Below, piece after piece: positions 1 through 8,700 of a stretch of DNA of 64,000 bases; the first letter of the stretch is position 1; each line of letters starts with the position of its first letter. Origin of the DNA: an uncultured Winogradskyella sp. (GTDB lineage Bacteria > Bacteroidota > Bacteroidia > Flavobacteriales > Flavobacteriaceae); assembly GCF_947496485.1 (NCBI RefSeq), contig NZ_CANMCZ010000002.1, forward strand, positions 186,001-250,000, read 5' to 3'. A program made the translations under genes and the position numbers. The notes beneath the pieces were generated by a model. It made no database searches, was not told the origin of the DNA, and saw nothing but the letters and a program-made list of their open reading frames with translations.

Positions 1-382
1 TGCTGTAAAAGAACAAACAACGTTTGTAACAGGTGACTTAAGCTTTTTCTATGATAGTAATGCACTTTGGAATAATTACATTCCTAACAACTTTAGAATC
101 ATTGTAATAAATAATGAAGGTGGTGGCATTTTTAGAATTCTTCCTGGTCATAAAAATACAGATAATTTTGATCGTTTTTTTGAAACAAAACACAAATTAA
201 ACGCAAAGCAGTTGTGCGATATGTATGACTTTGATTATGCAAAAGCAACTGATGAGGTATCATTACAGAAAGAATTAGAGGTATTTCATAATCCTTCTAA
301 ACATCCAAAATTATTAGAGGTTTTTACGCCATCTACTATAAACGACGAAATACTTTTAGAGTATTTCGAATTCGTAAAGTAA
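1..382 (+). CDS. menD: MenD C-terminal part (SEPHCHC synthase), cut by left edge
   Basis: Partial 2-succinyl-5-enolpyruvyl-6-hydroxy-3-cyclohexene-1-carboxylate synthase, the ThDP- and Mg-dependent enzyme that joins 2-oxoglutarate to isochorismate in menaquinone synthesis. About 126 C-terminal residues are visible; the reading frame starts at base 2. The fragment holds the ThDP-binding end of the last domain: GDLSFFYDSNAL, then the hydrophobic FRIIVINNEGGGIF strand (GD...NN type), and a tail with LCDMYDFDYAKA. This spacing is typical of MenD. Its place at the head of a region with menB, menA, menC and menE supports the call. The N-terminal pyruvate-binding and central domains lie outside the window. 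Confidence 0.93.
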   Translation, partial: AVKEQTTFVTGDLSFFYDSNALWNNYIPNNFRIIVINNEGGGIFRILPGHKNTDNFDRFFETKHKLNAKQLCDMYDFDYAKATDEVSLQKELEVFHNPSKHPKLLEVFTPSTINDEILLEYFEFVK

Positions 383-413
383 AAATTACGGCTAAGAAGT
401 GACCCATTCATTT

Positions 414-442
414 TTGATGTGTCTAAAAAATACTTACCTTTA
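414..442 (+). promoter_or_regulatory. Candidate flavobacterial promoter for the DUF2853 gene
   Basis: TTG at 414-416 (-33 element) and TACCTTTA at 435-442 (-7 element, one base off TAnnTTTG) are separated by 18 bases and lie 36 bases before the ATG at 479. The arrangement fits the known Bacteroidota promoter. It would give the DUF2853 gene its own transcript apart from menD. Confidence 0.45.
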
Positions 443-478
443 GTGAGACAATTTATTTAACTTAAAACAAATAACAAC

Positions 479-817
479 ATGAGTAAAAGAGATGATTTAA
501 TCGCTAAGTACGCAGCAGATTTAAAAGACAAATGTGGAGTAAACCCTGATATGGATTTATTAACTAAAGTTACTGTTGGTTTAGGACCTTCAATTTACAA
601 TGCAGATTCATCAACTGTGTCTGGATCAGATGAAAAAGAATTAGCTACAGTAAAGAACAACTATTTAATCAAAAAATTAGGATTAAAGGATAGTGCTGAT
701 TTAGATAAAGCAATTGCTTCAGTAATGGATACTTATGGACAATCTAACAGAAATAAGTATAGAGCAGTAGTTTATTATTTATTATGTACACATTTCAAAA
801 AAGCTTCTGTTTACTAG
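479..817 (+). CDS. DUF2853 family protein
   Basis: A 112-residue cytosolic protein of the DUF2853 family, common next to men genes in Flavobacteriia. It begins MSKRDDLIAKYAADL and has the family core VGLGPSIYNADSSTVS, followed by NNYLIKKLGL and a C-terminal helix SNRNKYRAVVYYLL. No signal peptide, membrane segment or catalytic motif is visible. Structures in this family are small helical bundles; the function is unknown. It lies 96 bases after menD, has its own promoter-like boxes, and is closed by a strong terminator hairpin, so it is probably transcribed alone. Confidence 0.88.
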   Translation: MSKRDDLIAKYAADLKDKCGVNPDMDLLTKVTVGLGPSIYNADSSTVSGSDEKELATVKNNYLIKKLGLKDSADLDKAIASVMDTYGQSNRNKYRAVVYYLLCTHFKKASVY

Positions 818-837
818 TAGATAGAATTCGAAAAAAT

Positions 838-876
838 AAAGAAAGCGTTATAATTAATAATTATAGCGCTTTTTCT
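838..876 (+). terminator. Rho-independent terminator after the DUF2853 gene
   Basis: AAAGCGTTATAATT at 842-855 pairs with AATTATAGCGCTTT (one G-U pair) across a short loop, followed by a TTTTTCTTT run. Confidence 0.8.
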
Positions 877-913
877 TTGTATTGAATTCATTTCAGTTTC
901 TCACTAATATCAA

Positions 914-921
914 TACCTTTG
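914..921 (+). promoter_or_regulatory. Perfect -7 box (TACCTTTG) abutting the CvfB-like gene
   Basis: TACCTTTG matches TAnnTTTG exactly and ends four bases before the ATG at 926. A start site about 6-7 bases downstream would give a leaderless or nearly leaderless mRNA. No TTG is found at the usual distance upstream. Confidence 0.35.
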
Positions 922-925
922 CCAT

Positions 926-1756
926 ATGATAAAATTAGGCGAATACAATACACTCGAAATTTTAAGAGATACCGAACCAGGATTATTTTTAGGTGATGCA
1001 GAAGATAACGAAGTTTTACTGCCAAATCGTTATGTGCCAGAAATTTTTGAGATAGGTGAGAAGCTAGAGGTTTTCGTTTACTTAGATAATGAAGAACGTC
1101 CAGTTGCTACCACAGATAAGCCCTATATAAAAAATGGTGATTTTGCTCTTTTACGCTGTAATCAGGTGACTAATTTTGGTGCATTTTTAGATTGGGGTTT
1201 GGTGAAAGAATTGTTCTGTCCTTTTAAGGAGCAAGCTTTTAAAATGAAAGCTGGTGGTTGGTATTTGGTACATTGTTATTTAGATGATGAAACTGAACGG
1301 TTAGTCGCATCTAGTAAAACCAATCGTTTTTTAGACAATAAAGAGTTAACTGTTGGTCAATTTGATGAAGTTGATCTAATAGTATCTCATCCTTCCGAAT
1401 TAGGTATGAATGTCATCGTCAATAAGATTCACTTAGGTTTAGTATTCAAAGATGATATTTACAAGGATATCAGTGTCGGAGATCGACTCAAAGGTATCGT
1501 TAAAAAAGTGAGAAAAGACAATAAGTTAGATATTACATTAAGCCAAATTGGCTACAGAAATATAGAACCAAATGCAGAACATATTCTAAACGAATTGCAT
1601 GATAATAGTGGTTTTTTACCACTAAATGATAAATCTGATCCTCAAGAAATTAAAGATATGCTCCAAATGAGTAAGAAGAGTTTCAAAAAAGCCATTGGCT
1701 CTTTATATAAGGAGCGCCAAATTATTATAGATGATAAAGGGATTAGACTAGTTTAA
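926..1756 (+). CDS. CvfB-like S1 RNA-binding protein (YitL family)
   Basis: A 276-residue cytosolic protein of the CvfB/YitL family. It has tandem S1-like OB folds (about residues 1-60, 65-130 and 145-210) and a C-terminal winged helix (about 215-276). The typical S1-like stretches are NQVTNFGAFLDWGLVKELFCP and LGLVFKDDIYKDISVGDRLKGIV followed by DITLSQ, and the winged-helix end is SKKSFKKAIGSLYKE. In firmicutes CvfB binds RNA and affects virulence-gene expression; here only RNA binding can be inferred. Its stop overlaps by nine bases the stop of the convergent STAS-like gene. The length is normal for the family. Confidence 0.9.
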   Translation: MIKLGEYNTLEILRDTEPGLFLGDAEDNEVLLPNRYVPEIFEIGEKLEVFVYLDNEERPVATTDKPYIKNGDFALLRCNQVTNFGAFLDWGLVKELFCPFKEQAFKMKAGGWYLVHCYLDDETERLVASSKTNRFLDNKELTVGQFDEVDLIVSHPSELGMNVIVNKIHLGLVFKDDIYKDISVGDRLKGIVKKVRKDNKLDITLSQIGYRNIEPNAEHILNELHDNSGFLPLNDKSDPQEIKDMLQMSKKSFKKAIGSLYKERQIIIDDKGIRLV

Positions 1757-2173
1757 ACTTGCAGCAAGAGTCTCTTTAACTCTATTATATACAGTATCCA
1801 GTCCTACATATAAATTATCAAAAGAAATTTCTTGCGAGGTACATAGACTACTTTCAATTTTCGCATTCATTCTCCCAGCTTCACTGTGACTTACAACACC
1901 ATAAGCAACCATATTTGGCAATACTGGTTTTATTTCATTTACATCTAATAAAGAAATAGAGTAGGAGTTGACTCTATTTGCAACAAGTCCAAAAGGTTTT
2001 TGTCCAAAATATTTAATTAAATCATGAATTGCAGGTCTTGCAGAACTTAAATCTAGATGAACACCTTCATTAAATTCTACAACAGCTATATGATTAAAAA
2101 AGTGAAGTGTAGCTGATTCCGATTGAGTTTGTTTTATAACCTGATTTGCAACGTTAGAATTTGATATAGTCAT
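1748..2173 (-). CDS. STAS/SpoIIAA-like protein, tandem paralog 1
   Basis: A 141-residue cytosolic protein of unknown function. It has alternating strands and helices like the SpoIIAA-like STAS fold (fold call is inference). Marks shared with the next gene and with a third copy at 36.1-36.5 kb are FNEGVHLD (about residues 34-41), KPFG, NRVNSYSIS and MNAKIESS. It begins MTISNSNVANQVIKQ, the same pattern as its neighbour, so the start is secure. No catalytic motif, signal peptide or membrane segment is seen. It converges on the CvfB-like gene with a nine-base stop overlap. Confidence 0.75.
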   Translation of the reverse strand: MTISNSNVANQVIKQTQSESATLHFFNHIAVVEFNEGVHLDLSSARPAIHDLIKYFGQKPFGLVANRVNSYSISLLDVNEIKPVLPNMVAYGVVSHSEAGRMNAKIESSLCTSQEISFDNLYVGLDTVYNRVKETLAASLN

Positions 2174-2370
2174 AGTTTTATATAATTAATAGCTAATAAT
2201 TTTGGTATTCGTTGAATACTAATGTTTAGAAACATCATTGATAAAAAGGTCACATATAAATTTGAAATCCAAATAGTTATACGGATAAAACTAAAATTTG
2301 GATCTTAATAAAAATTTAAATTGTCTGTTCATTATTTAAAGGTCATTTAATTAGAATGGAGGCAATAAGA

Positions 2371-2799
2371 TTAGTTTAGGGATATGGCTATTTTTTTCTT
2401 CACGTTTTGGTAGACATTATCTATACCTTCGTGTAAATTATTGAAGCAAATATTCTTCCATTCGCAAAAACTACTTTCAATTTTAGCATTCATTCTACTT
2501 GCATGGCTGTAAGCAACAATACCATAAGCTGATAAATTTGGTAAAGCTTGCCTAGCATCCTTTATATCTAGTATAGATACTGAATAAGAGTGAATTCTGT
2601 TGACTATGATCCCAAAAGGCTTAGAATTTCCGAAATAATCTAGGACATCGTTAAGTATTGGTTTTACGGAATTAAAATCAATATGAACGCCTTCATTAAA
2701 TTCTAAAACAGCTATATGATTAAAATAATGGATACTTCCAATTTCGGACTTAGTCTCTTTTATGACCTGTGATGCCAAATCTGAATTTTCAATAAGCAT
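2371..2799 (-). CDS. STAS/SpoIIAA-like protein, tandem paralog 2
   Basis: A 142-residue protein clearly paralogous to the downstream gene on the same strand: FNEGVHID, KPFG, NRIHSYSVS, MNAKIESS and VYQNVKKKI occur in the same order and spacing. The frame is open further upstream to 2880. I chose the ATG at 2799 because the protein then matches the 141-residue neighbour from its first residues (MLIENSDLASQVIKE against MTISNSNVANQVIKQ); the longer version only adds a low-complexity hydrophobic stretch. The two genes are 197 bases apart, so each may have its own promoter. Function unknown; STAS-like fold is inference. Confidence 0.72.
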   Translation of the reverse strand: MLIENSDLASQVIKETKSEIGSIHYFNHIAVLEFNEGVHIDFNSVKPILNDVLDYFGNSKPFGIIVNRIHSYSVSILDIKDARQALPNLSAYGIVAYSHASRMNAKIESSFCEWKNICFNNLHEGIDNVYQNVKKKIAISLN

Positions 2800-3166
2800 T
2801 TTATTACGATTTAAGTATAATTGTTTTCTTGCTTTGAGTAACAAAGCAATTATAAGACACATGATATTAAAAAAAGTCACATAATAATCTGAAATTTAAG
2901 ATGTTATGTTCGATTTTTGTGAAAAATGTGGACTTATTAGAATAAGTTGCCAAACTCAATTAGAATAACTTAATTTCGAGATACACACTCCTTAAATTTT
3001 CATTAAGGAGCGCATAGTCTCAGCTATTAGGGTTAGGGTTAATAATCATTTATGTACTGAAAATCGAGTGCAAATATACTATGCGCGCATAATAAAATCA
3101 AATATAAAACTACACTTAAGTCATTATTATTAATTCCTTATTTTTGTTCTCTAAATATTGAAAAAT
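2800..3166. other. Intergenic region upstream of menB with several inverted repeats
   Basis: No gene is evident in this 367-base stretch. It holds ACTTATT-AG-AATAAGT at 2932-2947, CTCCTTAA...TTAAGGAG at 2988-3010 (8-base arms, 7-base loop), CGCATAGT at 3011-3018 that is complementary to ACTATGCG at 3078-3085, a perfect 12-base palindrome at 3080-3091, and a TATTTTTG -7-like box at 3139-3146. It probably carries the divergent promoters of the STAS-like gene and menB. Confidence 0.5.
3080..3091. promoter_or_regulatory. Perfect palindrome TATGCGCGCATA, candidate operator
   Basis: TATGCGCGCATA is a perfect 12-base palindrome and stands out as GC-rich in an AT-rich spacer. A similar half-site, GCGCATAGT, lies about 75 bases upstream at 3010-3018. 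It sits about 50 bases before a TATTTTTG box and 76 bases before the menB ATG. Dyad symmetry of this size suits a dimeric repressor (MarR- or TetR-like); the binding protein is unknown. Confidence 0.4.
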
Positions 3167-4006
3167 ATGAACCATATAGATTGGAAAGTTGCCAAATCTT
3201 ATGAAGATATAACATATTCTAAATGCAATGGTGTAGCCAGAATTGCCTTTAACCGTCCTGATGTACGAAACGCCTTTCGCCCAAAAACAACATCCGAGCT
3301 TTATGATGCATTTTACGATGCAAATGAAGACGTAAATATTGGTGTTGTGCTCTTAAGTGCAGAAGGGCCTTCTTCTAAAGATGGTATTTGGAGTTTCTGC
3401 TCTGGTGGAGACCAAAAAGCGCGAGGTCACCAAGGTTATGTTGGTGAAGATGGTTATCATCGATTAAATATTTTAGAAGTTCAACGTCTCATTCGTTTTA
3501 TGCCAAAAGCTGTTATTGCCGTTGTGCCTGGTTGGGCTGTCGGTGGTGGACATAGTTTGCATGTCGTATGCGATTTAACTTTAGCGAGTAAAGAGCACGC
3601 TATTTTTAAACAAACAGATGCTGATGTTACCAGTTTTGATGGTGGCTATGGTTCTGCATATTTGGCAAAAATGGTTGGTCAGAAAAGGGCTAGAGAAATC
3701 TTTTTCTTGGGAAGAAACTATTCAGCCCAAGAAGCCTATGAAATGGGAATGGTAAATGCTGTAATTCCTCATGCTGAATTAGAAGATACAGCCTATGAAT
3801 GGGCTCAAGAAATATTAGCAAAATCACCAACGTCTATTAAAATGTTAAAATTTGCTATGAATCTTACCGATGATGGTATGGTTGGGCAGCAAGTTTTTGC
3901 TGGTGAAGCTACGAGATTGGCATATATGACAGAGGAAGCGAAAGAAGGTAGAGATGCCTTTTTAGAGAAAAGAAAACCGAATTTTCCTAAGAAATGGATT
4001 CCTTAA
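3167..4006 (+). CDS. menB: 1,4-dihydroxy-2-naphthoyl-CoA synthase (MenB)
   Basis: A crotonase-fold enzyme that closes the second ring in menaquinone synthesis, turning o-succinylbenzoyl-CoA into 1,4-dihydroxy-2-naphthoyl-CoA. Seen in the 279 residues: FNRPDVRNAFRP near the N-terminus, SGGDQKARG (oxyanion and flexible loop), PGWAVGGGHSLH, the MenB mark QTDADVTSFDGGYGSAYLA, and the C-terminal KRKPNFPKKW. The frame can be read from a TTG at 3158, but the ATG at 3167 gives the usual flavobacterial N-terminus and is preferred. menA follows 16 bases after the stop, so the two are probably cotranscribed. A palindrome and a -7-like box lie upstream. Confidence 0.97.
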   Translation: MNHIDWKVAKSYEDITYSKCNGVARIAFNRPDVRNAFRPKTTSELYDAFYDANEDVNIGVVLLSAEGPSSKDGIWSFCSGGDQKARGHQGYVGEDGYHRLNILEVQRLIRFMPKAVIAVVPGWAVGGGHSLHVVCDLTLASKEHAIFKQTDADVTSFDGGYGSAYLAKMVGQKRAREIFFLGRNYSAQEAYEMGMVNAVIPHAELEDTAYEWAQEILAKSPTSIKMLKFAMNLTDDGMVGQQVFAGEATRLAYMTEEAKEGRDAFLEKRKPNFPKKWIP

Positions 4007-4022
4007 ACTAATACCAGATTTA

Positions 4023-4928
4023 ATGAATAAAATTAAACCATGGCTTTCGGCCATGCGCCTCAGAACGCTACCACTTTCAGTTTCTGGAATTATTTTGGGC
4101 TCATGTTTTGCTTATTATAATGGACATTTTAATCCAATAGTTTTGGTGTTGGCAATCTTAACTACAATTAGTCTACAAGTACTTTCTAATTTGGCAAACG
4201 ATTATGGAGATAGTGTAAATGGAGCAGATAATGATGAGCGGGTCGGTCCTCAACGTGCTGTTCAGAGTGGTGAGATAACTCCAGACGAAATGTTCGAAGC
4301 CATAAGAATAAATATTCTCATTGTTATAGGCTTCACCTTGGCATTACTTTGGGCTGCTTTTGGAACTGGTAATTTTCTTTTTGTTTTAGTGTTTTTAGTG
4401 CTTGGTGGTTTTTCTGTTTATGCTGCGTTAAATTATACAATGGGAGACTCACCTTACGGTTATCGGGCGCTTGGAGATATCTTTGTATTTATATTTTTTG
4501 GTCTAGTTAGTACCATTGGTAGTTATTTATTGTATATGCTTACTGTAGATCACGTGGTTATACTTCCTGCAATTGCTTTAGGCTTGTTAAGTGTTGGTGT
4601 ACTGAACTTGAATAATATGCGCGACCTCGAAGCTGATGCTAAAGTTGGTAAAATCACCTTTGCTGTAAAACTTGGTATTGAACGTGCCAAAAAATATCAC
4701 TTCTTTCTTATTATTGGAGCCATGAGCCTTGCAGTTGTGTTCTCTCTTTTATATTATGTAGAGCCCTATAACTTTATATACTTAGTAGCTTTTATTCCTT
4801 TACTACGTCATCTAAAAAAAATAAAAGACGCCAAGAAGCCAAATGATTTTGATAGCCAACTAAAAGTTTTAGCGTTATCTACTTTTCTATTTTCTTTACT
4901 TTTAGGTATTGGGTATATTTTATACTAA
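4023..4928 (+). CDS. menA: 1,4-dihydroxy-2-naphthoate polyprenyltransferase (MenA)
   Basis: An integral-membrane UbiA-family prenyltransferase that attaches the polyprenyl chain to 1,4-dihydroxy-2-naphthoate, giving demethylmenaquinone. The 301 residues hold about eight hydrophobic segments and both Mg-diphosphate motifs: NLANDYGDSVNGADND (NDxxD type, about residues 57-72) and NMRDLEADAKVGK (DxxxD type, about 198-210). The start MNKIKPWLSAMRLRTLPLS is typical. It follows menB by 16 bases and precedes a UPF0173 hydrolase by 37 bases, suggesting a three-gene operon. Confidence 0.96.
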   Translation: MNKIKPWLSAMRLRTLPLSVSGIILGSCFAYYNGHFNPIVLVLAILTTISLQVLSNLANDYGDSVNGADNDERVGPQRAVQSGEITPDEMFEAIRINILIVIGFTLALLWAAFGTGNFLFVLVFLVLGGFSVYAALNYTMGDSPYGYRALGDIFVFIFFGLVSTIGSYLLYMLTVDHVVILPAIALGLLSVGVLNLNNMRDLEADAKVGKITFAVKLGIERAKKYHFFLIIGAMSLAVVFSLLYYVEPYNFIYLVAFIPLLRHLKKIKDAKKPNDFDSQLKVLALSTFLFSLLLGIGYILY

Positions 4929-4965
4929 ATTTATGGAAGTTATTACCCTCTAAATTTATTATAAA

Positions 4966-5643
4966 ATGAAAATCACATTTTACGGTCACGCTTGTTTAGG
5001 TATACAGATTAAGGATATTTATATTTTAGTAGATCCTTTTATTACAGGAAACGAAAAAGCCTCAGCTATAGATATCAATAGCTTAAAAGCAGATTACATC
5101 TTAGTCACACACGCTCACCAAGATCATACTTTAGATGTGGAAGCCATTGCAAAGCGAACGGGTGCCATGATCGTCTCTAACTATGAAATTATTACACATT
5201 ATCAAGATTTTGGATTAGATGGTCACCCAATGAATCATGGTGGTTCTTGGGATTTTGAATTTGGTAATCTTAAATACGTAAATGCCATACATACATCTTC
5301 ATTTCCTGATGGAAAGTATGGAGGCCAACCAGGTGGATTTATCATTGAAGGAGAACGCAAAAACATATACATAGCAGGTGACACAGCCTTAACTATGGAC
5401 ATGAAACTTATCCCAATACAAACTAAACTAGATTTAGCCATTTTACCAATTGGTGATAATTTTACAATGGGAATAGACGATGCTATTTTGGCCAGCGATT
5501 TTATAGAATGCGATAAAATTTTAGGCTATCACTTTGATACCTTTGGTTATATAGAAATTAACCACGAAGAAGCCAAACGTAAATTCTTTGATAGGGATAA
5601 GGATTTAATGCTGTTGGAGATTGGTGAGAGTGTTGAGCTTTAG
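4966..5643 (+). CDS. UPF0173 metal-dependent hydrolase (metallo-beta-lactamase fold)
   Basis: A 225-residue cytosolic protein of the YtkL/UPF0173 branch of the metallo-beta-lactamase superfamily. Metal-binding marks: MKITFYGHACLGI with an early His, VTHAHQDHTLD (HxHxDH, about residues 46-56), IHTSSFPDG, YIAGDTALTMD with the bridging Asp, and GYHFDTFG near the end. The substrate is not known. It lies directly after menA on the same strand, but family membership alone does not tie it to quinone synthesis. The length is normal. Confidence 0.9.
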   Translation: MKITFYGHACLGIQIKDIYILVDPFITGNEKASAIDINSLKADYILVTHAHQDHTLDVEAIAKRTGAMIVSNYEIITHYQDFGLDGHPMNHGGSWDFEFGNLKYVNAIHTSSFPDGKYGGQPGGFIIEGERKNIYIAGDTALTMDMKLIPIQTKLDLAILPIGDNFTMGIDDAILASDFIECDKILGYHFDTFGYIEINHEEAKRKFFDRDKDLMLLEIGESVEL

Positions 5644-5746
5644 TTTATTAATAATTTCCGATGTTTGTATTCAGCTCTATTTGAAGCTAAAAACAACATA
5701 GTAGTACTTGCCCAAAAAAATAAGAAGAATTCATTATACTTATAAT

Positions 5747-8700
5747 CTAATTAATTATGATTTTTTGTGTTTTACTTTGATTATCATTTACGACCGTTGC
5801 AAAATACACACCACTTCCCATCATTGAAATATCAACGGTATTAATTAAATTTAAGTGACTTATAGGCTTATTCAATACCAATCGCCCTTGTATATCATAT
5901 AGATTGACCTCTGAAGGAGTACTTAACTCTCCTTTAATAATTAAGGATTTAGGATTAATCGTTGTATATATATGTATATAATCTAACTCATTATTTCCTG
6001 CTGATAATACTGAAGAAGATATACGAAGATAGAAACGACCTGTGCCATTCAACTCTACATTAGGAGTAAACGTATAATCACTCGAGTTTAATAATGTAAC
6101 TGTATTGGCAACATTATCTTCTAAATACACCTCAGCATTACTTGGTAAAGTACTTTCACTAATACTAAAGGTTATTTGCTCTCCTTGATTTGAATTGACT
6201 CCCAACGGAATTATTGTATTTACTAAATCTGAAGGATTTAATGCCTGTAAAGCTATTGGAAGTCCTGTATTATCTTCTACTAAATGTGAATAGAATGCAA
6301 AACTAGGTGCTGTATTACCCAAAATTTTACCATCATATCCTAGATCTAAACCTTGAGTTGCATTATCGTTAAAATAGAATTCAGTTCTATAGTCATTATT
6401 AGCTGTACTAGCGTTAAGTTTTAAAAAGGTTAATATATCTGCGCTACGTCCTGCAATGAAATCATCATCAGAACCTATAGCCCTCATCGATGTATCAAAA
6501 GTAATATCATAATCATTTACATGAGCAGCATCTGCAGCAACAAAGAACCCTTGTCCAGGTGCCATCAATCTATCACCTGCATTAGCTAATGTAATAACAT
6601 CCCAACCATTTGACCCATTGCCATCATAACCATATATACCAGATATATCCTCTAAAATGTCAATATTTTTTACAGTTGGTGCAGTTTGATAGTTTAAGAA
6701 ATCTGCAATGCTAATGTATGAAGGATATGGATTACCTATTAAATTCCAATCTGGGTAAGCCGAGCCAGAATTTATAATATCTACAGTAACAGGTGTTGTT
6801 AAGGTAGTCCCTGTAAAAGTTAATGTAGTACCACCAACTGTAGCTGCTCTATAACCTATACCACTATTTAAAGTTGTTGTTGTTTCATCCGTGTAATTGA
6901 CGAACCAGTCTGTTGTTGTTTTGTCAAAATGCCCAAATAAATAAGTTCTTGGATTATCGTTTCCGTCATTTAATATATCAGTCGCATTTGTACCAGATAA
7001 TAAAAAATCTGTCCACGTTTGTCCTGAAAGTGGTGGAGAAATAAGATCATTACCACCAGTATTGGCATTAACATACCTCTCATATTTAACAATCCCTTCA
7101 ACTGTTCCATTAGAAATTAAACTCGAATATAACTGTGACGTAGAATTTAGAATCGTTTCGTTAGCTTTTAATGTTATACCTGTATTTACAGTTAATGCTG
7201 CATCAGGATCTACTGTGATAATATCAGCTATTGTATGCTTTGAAATTACAGCCTCACCTGCTTCAATTATAATTTCACCATTAGAATTAGATCCATTATT
7301 TGGATCACTTGGAGACCAACCATTATTATAAGTATAGGTTTTTACTTCACTTTCTGTAATGACTAAGAATTCATTTATAGAAGGGTTCCAAATCTCATCT
7401 ACATTACCTGATGGCCAACGTACAACTACTTTTTCTACTTTAGTACTTACTCCAATTCCGAAATGTTGTGTAAACGTATTTACCAAACCATAGCCTTCGC
7501 CAGAGCGAACATCTCTTATTTGTTTCCCCCAAGTACCATATACTTCTACTCGTGCACCAATACCGTTTATATTGCTATCGGTTCCTTTTAATTGAATGTT
7601 TAGAAAGTTGTTTGTGTTTCCATCATTTAACCAAACTTTATCTTTTATTGAACTTGGATTATTAAATCCAGTAGCATAACCCGCATAAATATCTAAGAAC
7701 CCATCATGATTTATATCTCCTACAGAGAAAGAATGAATTTTATTGGAGTTAAATGGATTTGGTGCATTCTGAAAAGTACCATCTCCGTTGTTATAGAAAA
7801 TGAAATGATTACCAATTCCTGAAACCATTAAATCGACAAATCCATCATTATTAAAATCTTTAAAGAACCCTTGAATACCATAAATATTAGATGCACTTAG
7901 AAAGGGTAATAAACCACTACCAGCAGTAATTTCAGTAAAGGTTCCATCACCGTTATTTCTCATTAAATTAGGATCTTCATAGTGGTTTATTATGATGGCA
8001 TCTAAATCACCATCATTATCAATATCACCAAAATCAGATAACCAAGATTGAGCTCCAATTTTAAGATTAGCTTGCGCAGCAACTTCGGTATAATTATTGT
8101 TACCATCATTTTGCCATAACATATTAATACGCTTTGGATCATTGGGATCAGATACACCACCTCTACATTTAGAAATATAAAGATCGAGATCACCATCATT
8201 ATCATAATCCATCCACATGCTTGCATAATTTCCTGAATTATCACTAATAGGAGTTGTTTCAGTGCTTATTAAATTGGCATCAAATGAGAATGTGCCATCT
8301 TGATTATTTTCAAATGCTTTTGATTCTGCGTGATCATGACATGCAAAAATATCTGCCCAACCGTCATTATTTATATCTGCAAAATTTACACCTTGCAAAA
8401 ACAAACTCGAATTGGGTATATTAGACTGTGAGTATGAGTTGTTACCATTATTATTTTTGATAATTTTTAAGTTATCATAATAACCACCTGACATCACATC
8501 ATTATAGCCATTGTGATCAAAGTCAGCAATAGCAGTTCCCCATTGTTTGTTACTACTTACACTACCATGATTGAAGCTTGTAAACTGTTCACCGATCCCA
8601 TTTTGATATTGGATACGAAGTTCCCTAGCATTGTTAAACTGTACAATATCATCTTTTCCGTCACCATTCATATCGATGACTCCCATAGTTACTCCACTAT

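Noticed and set aside
2800..2880. Longer start for the second STAS-like gene
   Set aside because: The extra 27 residues have no counterpart in the paralog, whose N-terminus aligns with the ATG at 2799.
3027..3040. TTAGGGTTAGGGTT, like a telomere repeat, upstream of menB
   Set aside because: Only two units of a simple 6-base sequence; too short to mean anything and expected by chance.
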